Shown here piece by piece: positions 51,162 through 59,194 of a stretch of DNA of 64,000 nucleotides (the first letter of the stretch is position 1; the number at the start of each line of letters is the position of its first letter). The translations under genes and the position numbers were made by a program. Source of the stretch: Microbulbifer sp. TB1203. Its GTDB lineage: Bacteria; Pseudomonadota; Gammaproteobacteria; Pseudomonadales; Cellvibrionaceae. The stretch covers positions 682,001 to 746,000 of the forward strand of contig NZ_CP116899.1 in NCBI RefSeq assembly GCF_030997045.1, given 5' to 3'. The notes under the pieces are model-generated. The model was not told the DNA's origin, made no database searches, and saw only the letters and a list, made by a program, of their open reading frames with translations.

Positions 51162-52550
51162 ATGGTTACACGCTGTACGCAGTTTTTGTTGACTCTCTGC
51201 CTCTTGATATCGGCATCTGCCTGTGCCCGGGAGCTACCGGAACTGACCGGTCTGATCGAACAGAACTCCCCGGCGGTGGTGAAGATCAACACCATGGAAC
51301 GCAGCCGTGTGAATGGCGGCGGCCTGCCGCCCCAGTACCAGCAGGAGATTCCGGACATCTTCCGGCACCTCCTCGAACCTCGCCGCCGCGAGCAGCGCCC
51401 GGTGGCGAGCATGGGCTCCGGTTTCATTATCTCCAAAGACGGCTATGTGGTGACCAACAACCATGTGGTGGACGGCGCGGACGAAGTGGTCGTGACCCTG
51501 ACTGACCGCCGGGAGTACGAAGCCAAAGTCATCGGTACCGACCAGCGCTCCGACCTGGCACTGCTGAAGATCGACGCCGAAGACCTGCCAACGGTCGGCT
51601 GGGGGGATTCGGACGACCTGAAAGTGGGTGAATGGGTGGTTGCCATCGGCTCTCCCTTCGGTCTCGACTACTCCGCCAGTGCCGGTATCGTCAGCGCCAT
51701 GGGCCGCAGCATCCCCAATGAGAGCCGCGAGAACTACGTGCCCTTCATCCAGACCGATGTGGCCATCAACCCCGGCAATTCCGGTGGGCCGCTGTTTAAC
51801 ATGGACGGCCAGGTGGTGGGCATCAACTCCCAGATCTACACCCGCAGCGGCGGCTCCATCGGGCTGTCATTCGCCATCCCCTCCAGCCTGGCCCGCGATG
51901 TAGTGGCGCAGCTCAGGGAGAAGGGCCGGGTGGACCGCGGCCGGCTGGGCGTGGGTATCCAGGATGTGGACCGGAATCTGGCCAAGGCCATGGGGCTGGG
52001 CAAGCCCAGTGGCGCCCTGGTGGCGCAGGTTGAGTCCGGCTCGCCGGCGGCGGAGGCAGGCATTCGCGTGGGCGATATCATCACCCGCTTCGACGGCCAG
52101 GATATCATTGTGGTCGGCGATCTGCCCCACATCGTGGGACAGACTCCCCCCGGCAGAGAAGTGTCGGTGGAACTGATGCGCGAAGGTGAGCGCAAGAAAG
52201 TACGGGTCAAGGTGGGTGCGCTGGAAGGGGCCGAGGAAGTCGAGCTGACCTCCTCGCCCGACGTGGGCGGCCGCCTCGGCCTGGTGGTCAGCGAGATTCC
52301 CGATACGCTCAAGCAGCGCTGGAGCGTGGACACCGGCGTCCTGGTGAAGCAGGTGGTGCCGGGCAAGCCCGGCGCCAAGGCGGGGCTGCGCAGCGGCGAC
52401 ATTGTGGCCCAGTTGGGGTTCGATGAGGTGGAGAACATGGAAGACTACGAGAAGGTGGTCAAGGAACTGCCCGAGGGCGAACTGCTGCCAATACGCTTCT
52501 TCCGCGCCGGTCAGCCAACCTTCCGCACCATCCAGATTGATGAGAATTAA
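51162..52550 (+). CDS. mucD: DegP-family periplasmic protease MucD
   Basis: 462 residues. Signal peptide (FLLTLCLLISASACA), HtrA protease domain with the catalytic His (NNHVVDG, about 101), Asp (SDLALLKID, about 131) and Ser (NPGNSGGPLF, about 207), then two PDZ domains (about 265-350 and 370-455). It degrades misfolded envelope proteins and dampens sigma-E activation. In Pseudomonas it is the fifth gene of algU-mucABCD; here it is detached from rseC by 18.7 kb and must have its own promoter. Confidence 0.95.
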   Translation: MVTRCTQFLLTLCLLISASACARELPELTGLIEQNSPAVVKINTMERSRVNGGGLPPQYQQEIPDIFRHLLEPRRREQRPVASMGSGFIISKDGYVVTNNHVVDGADEVVVTLTDRREYEAKVIGTDQRSDLALLKIDAEDLPTVGWGDSDDLKVGEWVVAIGSPFGLDYSASAGIVSAMGRSIPNESRENYVPFIQTDVAINPGNSGGPLFNMDGQVVGINSQIYTRSGGSIGLSFAIPSSLARDVVAQLREKGRVDRGRLGVGIQDVDRNLAKAMGLGKPSGALVAQVESGSPAAEAGIRVGDIITRFDGQDIIVVGDLPHIVGQTPPGREVSVELMREGERKKVRVKVGALEGAEEVELTSSPDVGGRLGLVVSEIPDTLKQRWSVDTGVLVKQVVPGKPGAKAGLRSGDIVAQLGFDEVENMEDYEKVVKELPEGELLPIRFFRAGQPTFRTIQIDEN

Positions 52551-52742
52551 TGCGGAATTCGGAATGCGGACAAATCTGCCGGGAGCAGATTTGCACAGCC
52601 GAAGGCTGCCCGCGAAGCGGGTGAAGTGCAGGGACGCACTTCATGAATGCGGAATTGGTGCACAGCCGGTGCTGGGTGCCGGAGAGCCATTCCGCATTCC
52701 GCATTCATCATTCATCATTCCGCATTCATCATTCCGCATTTT
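52551..52742. repeat. Compound hairpin repeat element
   Basis: Ends carry the GGAATGCGGAAT family seen at 3659-3745 (left, AATGCGGAATTCGG; right, many TTCCGCATTCATCATTCC copies to 52742). Between them four consecutive hairpins can form: CAAATCTGC/GCAGATTTG (52571-52593), AGCC-GAA-GGCT (52597-52607), CCCGC-GAA-GCGGG (52609-52621) and GAAGTGC/GCACTTC (52623-52642). It separates mucD from lepA and could stop mucD transcription. Confidence 0.8.
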
Positions 52743-52818
52743 TCCTGATAGACTTGCGCCACGCTGCCGGCTCTGATGCTGGCTAACAAATTGATTTTGC
52801 AAGGATTTCTACTTTCCT

Positions 52819-54624
52819 GTGGCCTCAGATCTCTCCCGTATCCGCAATTTCTCCATCATTGCCCATATCGACCACGGCAAATCCACCCTGGCGGACCGCT
52901 TTATCCAGGTCTGCGGCGGTCTCACCGCCCGCGAGATGGCTGAACAGGTCCTGGATTCCATGGATCTGGAGCGGGAGCGGGGCATCACCATCAAAGCCCA
53001 GAGCGTGACCCTGGACTACACCGCGCGGGACGGCAAAACCTACCAGCTGAACTTTATCGACACCCCGGGGCATGTGGACTTCTCCTACGAGGTGTCCCGC
53101 TCCCTGGCGGCCTGCGAGGGCGCGCTGCTGGTGGTGGACGCCGCCCAGGGGGTGGAGGCGCAATCAGTAGCCAACTGCTACACCGCCATCGAGCAGGGCC
53201 TGGAAGTGATCCCGGTGCTGAACAAGATGGACCTGCCCCAGGCGGATCCGGACCGGGTGGCGGAAGAGATCGAGGACATCATTGGTCTCGACGCCACCGA
53301 GGCCACCCGCTGCAGCGCCAAGTCCGGCCTCGGCGTGGAGGACGTGCTGGAGGATCTGGTGCGCCTGGTGCCGCCGCCGCAGGGGGACGTGGACGCGCCC
53401 CTGCAGGCGCTGATCATCGATTCCTGGTTCGACAGCTATCTGGGTGTGGTCTCCCTGGTGCGGGTGATGCAGGGCACACTGCGCAGCAAGGATAAAATTG
53501 TCACCAAGTCCATCGGTCGCGCCCATGTGGTGGACAGCGTGGGCGTGTTTACCCCCAAGCGCAAAGAGACCGGCGTGCTGCGCGCCGGCGAGGTGGGCTT
53601 TGTGGTGGCCGGGATCAAGGATATTCACGGCGCGCCGGTGGGCGATACCCTGACCCACGCCAAGGGTGCCGAGGAGGTATCCATGCTGCCGGGCTTCCAG
53701 AAGGTCAAGCCGCAGGTTTACGCGGGCCTCTTCCCGGTCAGCTCCGACGACTACGAGGCGTTCCGCGATGCGCTGGACAAGCTGTCCCTGAACGACGCCT
53801 CGCTGTTCTACGAACCGGAGACCTCCGATGCCCTGGGCTTCGGTTTCCGCTGTGGTTTCCTCGGCATGCTGCACATGGAGATCATCCAGGAGCGCCTGGA
53901 GCGGGAATACGACCTGGACCTGATTACAACCGCGCCCACGGTGGTGTACGAGGTGGAGATGACCGACGGTGAGGTCATCTCGGTGGACAACCCCTCGCGA
54001 CTGCCGGACCCGGGTAATATCGCCGAGATGCGCGAGCCCATCGTCGAGGCCAATATCCTGGTGCCCCAGGAGCATCTGGGCAACGTAATCACCCTGTGTG
54101 TGGAGAAGCGCGGGCTGCAGAAGGACATGCAGTACGCGGGCAGCCAGGTGTCGCTGCGCTACGAACTGCCCATGAGCGAGGTGGTAATGGACTTTTTCGA
54201 CCGTCTCAAATCCGTGAGCCGTGGCTTCGCCTCGCTGGATTACAATTTTGTGCGCTTCGACCCGGCAAAACTGGTGCGACTGGATATCCTGATCAACGGC
54301 GACCGGGTGGATGCCCTGGCGCTGATCGTGCACCGGGAGCACGCCCAGCAGAAAGGCCGAGCCATGGCGGACAAAATGAAAGAGCTGATCCCGCGGCAGA
54401 TGTTCGACGTGGCCATCCAGGCGGCGATCGGCGGCCAGGTGATCGCCCGCACCACGGTCAAGGCGCTGCGCAAGAACGTCACCGCCAAGTGTTACGGCGG
54501 CGACGTCACGCGCAAGAAAAAGCTGCTGGAAAAGCAGAAAGCGGGCAAGCGGCGCATGAAGCAGCTGGGTCGCGTGGAGGTGCCGCAGGAGGCGTTCCTG
54601 GCGGTGCTGAAGGTGGATCAATGA
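52819..54624 (+). CDS. lepA: Elongation factor 4 (LepA GTPase)
   Basis: 601 residues, full length, GTG start with an AAGGA ribosome site. LepA is a ribosome-bound GTPase, similar to EF-G, that affects initiation and elongation under stress. P-loop AHIDHGKSTLADRF, switch-region DTPGHVDFSYEV, the NKMDLPQADPD specificity loop and the LepA-specific C-terminal domain (TVKALRKNVTAKCYGGD, KLLEKQKAGKRRMKQ) are all intact. Its stop codon coincides with the direct repeat flanking a MITE-like element. Confidence 0.97.
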   Translation: MASDLSRIRNFSIIAHIDHGKSTLADRFIQVCGGLTAREMAEQVLDSMDLERERGITIKAQSVTLDYTARDGKTYQLNFIDTPGHVDFSYEVSRSLAACEGALLVVDAAQGVEAQSVANCYTAIEQGLEVIPVLNKMDLPQADPDRVAEEIEDIIGLDATEATRCSAKSGLGVEDVLEDLVRLVPPPQGDVDAPLQALIIDSWFDSYLGVVSLVRVMQGTLRSKDKIVTKSIGRAHVVDSVGVFTPKRKETGVLRAGEVGFVVAGIKDIHGAPVGDTLTHAKGAEEVSMLPGFQKVKPQVYAGLFPVSSDDYEAFRDALDKLSLNDASLFYEPETSDALGFGFRCGFLGMLHMEIIQERLEREYDLDLITTAPTVVYEVEMTDGEVISVDNPSRLPDPGNIAEMREPIVEANILVPQEHLGNVITLCVEKRGLQKDMQYAGSQVSLRYELPMSEVVMDFFDRLKSVSRGFASLDYNFVRFDPAKLVRLDILINGDRVDALALIVHREHAQQKGRAMADKMKELIPRQMFDVAIQAAIGGQVIARTTVKALRKNVTAKCYGGDVTRKKKLLEKQKAGKRRMKQLGRVEVPQEAFLAVLKVDQ

Positions 54625-54626
54625 CC

Positions 54627-54788
54627 ACCTGAATCCGCGACTTCATGACGGCGCAGAGCATAAGCTCTTGACGCCACAGCGAATTTTCCTCAGTCGGCCG
54701 TAATCTCGGATACGCCACTCCCTCGGAAAATCCACTGTGACGCCAATATCTTGTACTCTGCATCCGCCCTGAAGTCACGGATTCAGGT
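54627..54788. mobile_element. MITE-like 162-bp inverted repeat with GACC direct repeats
   Basis: The ends are ACCTGAATCC (54627-54636) and its exact complement GGATTCAGGT (54779-54788). The arms stay alike for about 65 bp each (for example TGACGGCGCAGAG against the mirrored CTCTGCATCCGCCC), with an AT/GC-mixed centre. GACC lies directly outside each end (54623-54626 and 54789-54792), a 4-bp target duplication. There is no transposase gene. The structure is that of a non-autonomous element inserted at the lepA stop codon (TGA 54622-54624). Confidence 0.72.
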
Positions 54789-54792
54789 GACC

Positions 54793-54871
54793 GATAAACA
54801 ATTAATCAATGATCAATTTTCTGGTCATGGGTTCATGTTTATTGTCAATTGATCGTTGTTAATTGATTATT
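54793..54871. repeat. AATTGATCAAT-type inverted repeat
   Basis: CAATTAATCAATGATCAATT on the left and AATTGATCGTTGTTAATTG on the right form an imperfect inverted repeat around TTCTGGTCATGGGTTCATG. Related motifs (AATGATCAAT, TCTGGTCA, GGTTCATTG) recur at 62043-62150 upstream of cysM. It lies directly in front of lepB. Confidence 0.7.
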
Positions 54872-54881
54872 TGAGACCGAT

Positions 54882-55661
54882 ATGGATATTAATTTTCCAC
54901 TTATCCTGCTCTGGCTGGTGGTAATCACCGGTGCTATCTGGCTGTTTGACAGCCTGTTTCTGGCCCGTCGCCGCAAGCAGAAGCGGGGCGAGGGCAAAGG
55001 CCAGGCCGCCGCGGAACCGGTAGTGGTGGAGTATGCCAAGTCCTTCTTCCCGGTGCTGGCGATCGTTTTTGTGCTGCGCTCCTTCCTGGTGGAGCCCTTC
55101 CAGATCCCTTCGGCGTCCATGTGGCCCACCCTGGAGATCGGGGATTTCATCCTGGTGAACAAATACGCCTACGGCCTGCGTCTGCCGGTATCGCGCACCA
55201 AGGTGGTGGATATCGGCGAGCCGGAGCGAGGCGATGTGATGGTGTTCTTCCCGCCGCACATGAACGACACCTACTTTATCAAGCGGGTGATCGGGCTGCC
55301 GGGAGACGAAGTGCGCATCGAAAACAATGTGCTGTATATCAACGGCGAGCGCGCCCCCCAGGAATTGATCCAGGCGCTGCCACCGGGCGACCCGGAGCTG
55401 GAAGTACTGTGGGAGGAAATCTACGGCCGCCGCCACCTGATGGCCAAGCGCATTCCCGCCAGTCCCTACAGCAACTATCACGGCGTTGTGCCGGAAGGGC
55501 ACTACCTGATGATAGGCGACAACCGCGACAACAGCCTGGACGGCCGCGCCTGGGGTTTCGTGCCGGAGCGCGACGTGGTGGGCAAAGCCTTCGCCATTTG
55601 GATGCACTGGGACAAACTGCTGAGCCTGCCCAGCTTTAGCCGGGTGGGCAGCATCGAGTAA
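54882..55661 (+). CDS. lepB: Signal peptidase I
   Basis: 259 residues. Cuts signal peptides from exported proteins at the inner membrane. Two N-terminal transmembrane helices (about 5-25 and 55-72) precede the catalytic domain: nucleophile Ser in FQIPSASMWPTL (about 79), general base Lys in YFIKRVIGLPGD (about 134), and the end motif GDNRDNSLDGRAWGFVP. Its neighbour order after lepA and before rnc is the classical one. Confidence 0.96.
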   Translation: MDINFPLILLWLVVITGAIWLFDSLFLARRRKQKRGEGKGQAAAEPVVVEYAKSFFPVLAIVFVLRSFLVEPFQIPSASMWPTLEIGDFILVNKYAYGLRLPVSRTKVVDIGEPERGDVMVFFPPHMNDTYFIKRVIGLPGDEVRIENNVLYINGERAPQELIQALPPGDPELEVLWEEIYGRRHLMAKRIPASPYSNYHGVVPEGHYLMIGDNRDNSLDGRAWGFVPERDVVGKAFAIWMHWDKLLSLPSFSRVGSIE

Positions 55662-55691
55662 AAACCGACAATAAAAATCGAGGGCAAATCC

Positions 55692-56132
55692 ATGGGTGGG
55701 TATGACTTTTCTTCCCTTCGCAACCAGCGCGGTATGAGTTACTGGGGCTGGCTGCTGGTGGTGGCGGTATTCGGCTTTATCCTGACCTGTGTATCGAAAA
55801 TGGGGCCGGCCTATATCGACGCCTACTACGTCGATGAGGGGCTCAGGAAGCTGGCGGAAAACGCCGAACTCAGGGACATGAGCCGGGGGGATATCAAAAA
55901 AGAGCTGGATCGTTTTTTCCTGATCAACAATGTGCGCGGTGAACCCACCAAGGCGGTAAAGATTGTTCGCGGCGCCGACAGTATGCTGGTGAGTATCGAC
56001 TACGAATTGCGCCAGCCGTTGATCTACAACATCGATGTAGTGATGAGATTCGACAAGCAGCTCAACACGGCCAAGCCGGAACTCTGCTGCAAGCCGCTGG
56101 TAGACCTGGAGCAATTCAGTAAACGTGACTGA
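55692..56132 (+). CDS. DUF4845 membrane protein
   Basis: 146 residues. One transmembrane helix (about residues 18-38, WGWLLVVAVFGFILTCV) and a short periplasmic domain (MGPAYIDAYYVDEGLRKLAENAEL). The protein and its position between lepB and rnc are standard for Pseudomonas-like genomes, where it is annotated DUF4845. Function unknown. It overlaps rnc by 8 nt. Confidence 0.9.
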   Translation: MGGYDFSSLRNQRGMSYWGWLLVVAVFGFILTCVSKMGPAYIDAYYVDEGLRKLAENAELRDMSRGDIKKELDRFFLINNVRGEPTKAVKIVRGADSMLVSIDYELRQPLIYNIDVVMRFDKQLNTAKPELCCKPLVDLEQFSKRD

Positions 56133-56805
56133 CCTTTCACTCGAGCGCCTGTGCAAGCGGCTCGGCCATACCTTTGAGCGTCGGGACCTGCTGGAACTGG
56201 CGCTGACCCACCGCTCCCACGGCAGCCGCAATAACGAGCGGCTGGAATTCCTCGGCGACTCCATTCTCGGCTTCACTATCGGCGCCGCCCTGTTCGAACA
56301 GTTCCCCAAGGGCCGCGAAGGCCAGCTCAGCCGCCTGCGCGCGCAGTTGGTGAGCGGGGAGACCCTGGCGCAACTGGCGCGGGAGATGGAGCTGGGCGAT
56401 TGTCTGCGCCTCGGGGAGGGAGAGATGAAAAGCGGCGGCCACCGCCGCGCCTCGATACTCGCCGACGCCGTGGAGGCGCTGATCGGCGCCATCTACCTGG
56501 ACGCCGGCCTGGAGGCCGCGCGCGAGCGGGTACTGGCCTGGTTCGCCCCGCGGCTGCAGAGCCTGTCCCTGGAGACCGCCAAGGACCCCAAGACACAGCT
56601 GCAGGAATGGCTGCAGGCGCGCGGGCGCCCGCTGCCGGAGTACACGGTGGCGGATATTGCCGGCGCCGAGCACGCCCAGCGCTTTGTCGTGGAGTGCAAG
56701 GTGAGCGGCCTGAACAAACCGGTGCGCGGCGAGGCCGGCAGCCGCCGCGCGGCGGAAAAAGCCGCGGCCACCGAAGCCTATAACCGCCTGACCGGACGAA
56801 ACTGA
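56125..56805 (+). CDS. rnc: Ribonuclease III
   Basis: 226 residues. Cleaves double-stranded RNA, including rRNA precursors. The signature NNERLEFLGDSILGF carries catalytic Glu/Asp residues; a second acidic cluster is LADAVEALIGAIYLDAG. The C-terminal dsRNA-binding domain is at about 155-225 (DPKTQLQEWLQARG, AAEKAAATEAYNRL). The start is GTG at 56125, inside the upstream gene. Confidence 0.96.
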   Translation: MTDLSLERLCKRLGHTFERRDLLELALTHRSHGSRNNERLEFLGDSILGFTIGAALFEQFPKGREGQLSRLRAQLVSGETLAQLAREMELGDCLRLGEGEMKSGGHRRASILADAVEALIGAIYLDAGLEAARERVLAWFAPRLQSLSLETAKDPKTQLQEWLQARGRPLPEYTVADIAGAEHAQRFVVECKVSGLNKPVRGEAGSRRAAEKAAATEAYNRLTGRN

Positions 56806-56926
56806 TCCTACAATTTTGTCGGGACCCGGGTAGAGCCTAAGCCTTTGATGCGAAGCCCCTGGTAGCAGGGCCGCCCGCAGGTTTCTAGAATCACAGACCC
56901 AGGCAAAACCTTTCGGAGAATTTTTT

Positions 56927-57826
<900 letters not shown>

Positions 57827-57877
57827 CCGGAGTGCGGGGATCCGCGCTGCGCGATTGATTCCCGACTTCGAAAAGAC

Positions 57878-58630
57878 ATGAGACACCAGCCGCTGCAACC
57901 CGCCTACATCCTCCACTCCCGGCCCTACCGGGATTCCAGCCTGATCCTGGAGCTGCTCACCCCGGAATTCGGCCGCATCGGCTGTGTGGCCCGCGGCGCG
58001 CGGCGGGACAAGCAGCGCCGGCGGCAGTCGCTGCAGCCTTTTGCCCCGCTGCTCATCTCCCTGCTGGGCCGCGGCGAACTGAAAACCCTGGGTCCGGTGG
58101 AGAGTGCCGGCAGCGCGCTCTGGCTTCGCGGGCGGGCGGTTTACGCGGGGCTCTATGCCAACGAGCTGCTGGTGCGCCTGCTGGCGGTGGGGGAGGCCCA
58201 ATATGGGGTTTTCGCCTGCTACCAGACCCTGTTGCAAGGGCTGGCGGAAGTGGCTGGGGAAAGCGCGGAGCAGTTGGAGGCGCCTTTGCGACGTTTCGAA
58301 CTGCAGCTGTTATACGAACTCGGCAGCTGCCCGCAGCTGGATTACTGTGCCCACAGCCAGGAAGCGGTTACCGCCGACGGCAATTACCGGCTGGAAAATG
58401 AAACCGGCTTTGTGCCGGTTTTCCGGCAGGGCGGCCGGCAGGCTGTGGGTGAATTTTCCGGCGCGGATCTGCAGGCCCTGGAACGGGCCCGGCACAGTGG
58501 TGAATTCGACCGGGCGCTGCTGGCCCCGGCGAAGCGACTGACCCGGCTGCTGCTGGCGCCCCTGCTCGGGGAAAAGCCGCTGCAGAGCCGCGAATTGTTC
58601 AAACAGGTCTACAAAAACGATGATCGTTAG
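57878..58630 (+). CDS. recO: DNA repair protein RecO
   Basis: 250 residues. Loads RecA with RecR in the RecF pathway. The N-terminal OB-fold (AYILHSRPYRDSSLILELLTPEFGRIGCVARGARR) and the helical C-terminal domain (YANELLVRLLAVGE, FELQLLYELGSCPQLDYC) are typical. It overlaps acpS by 11 nt. pdxJ, which usually lies between recO and acpS, is missing. Confidence 0.95.
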   Translation: MRHQPLQPAYILHSRPYRDSSLILELLTPEFGRIGCVARGARRDKQRRRQSLQPFAPLLISLLGRGELKTLGPVESAGSALWLRGRAVYAGLYANELLVRLLAVGEAQYGVFACYQTLLQGLAEVAGESAEQLEAPLRRFELQLLYELGSCPQLDYCAHSQEAVTADGNYRLENETGFVPVFRQGGRQAVGEFSGADLQALERARHSGEFDRALLAPAKRLTRLLLAPLLGEKPLQSRELFKQVYKNDDR

Positions 58631-59006
58631 TATCGGCACGGATATCTGCAGTCTGACCCGTATCGAGGCCGCCTGGCGACGCTTTGGCGACCGCTTCGTG
58701 GAGCGGGTGCTGTCGCCGGGGGAGCGGGAGGCCTTTGCCGCACTGGCGATCCCCAACCGCGCCGCCTACCTGTGCAAGCGCTTCGCCGCCAAGGAGGCGC
58801 TGGGCAAGGCGCTGGGTACCGGGATCGGTGCGGGTATTTCCTGGCAGCATATCGAAGTGCGCCGGCGCCGGGGTGAAGCGCCGCAGGTGATCCTGAGCGG
58901 GGAGGCGCAGGCGCGCGCGGAGCGGATGGGAGTGACCGGGATTCACTTGACCCTGTCCGACGAAAAGGACTTTGCCCTGGCGTTTGTGGTTTTCGAGAAC
59001 GGTTAG
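58620..59006 (+). CDS. acpS: Holo-[acyl-carrier-protein] synthase
   Basis: 128 residues. Attaches 4'-phosphopantetheine to acyl carrier protein. Signatures: IGTDICSLTRIEAAWRRFGD (metal-binding Asp) and the catalytic KRFAAKEALGKALGTGI. The start lies inside the recO end, so it is translationally coupled. Confidence 0.95.
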   Translation: MIVSIGTDICSLTRIEAAWRRFGDRFVERVLSPGEREAFAALAIPNRAAYLCKRFAAKEALGKALGTGIGAGISWQHIEVRRRRGEAPQVILSGEAQARAERMGVTGIHLTLSDEKDFALAFVVFENG

Positions 59007-59009
59007 CCT

Positions 59010-59165
59010 GGGAGCGCCGAGCTCCAGCTCGGCAAGCGGGCCGCAGGCCCGCCCACACCGTACTTTCCTCGTTCCGGGACAGGAACGTCATGCCGGACCC
59101 GATCCGGTACCGGAACCCAGACGCTATCAGACTGGATACCGGCCTGCGCCGGTATGACGAGTCAA
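59010..59165. repeat. Two dispersed repeat units after acpS
   Basis: GGGAGCGCCGAGCTCCAGCT with CGGCAAGCGGGCCGCAGGCC (59010-59055) matches the unit at 11174-11240. A second unit (about 59088-59160) contains GACTGGATACCGGCCTGCGC and CGGTATGACGAGTC, a common dispersed palindrome. Between two convergent genes they may act as transcription stops. No gene is seen here. Confidence 0.75.
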
Positions 59166-59194
59166 TAAGAAATGGATTTGAAATCGCAGAGTAT

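Noticed and set aside
53164..54621. 485-residue antisense frame across lepA
   Set aside because: It is the mirror of a highly conserved gene, is His/Gln-rich and has no recognisable domain; a GC-rich codon shadow.
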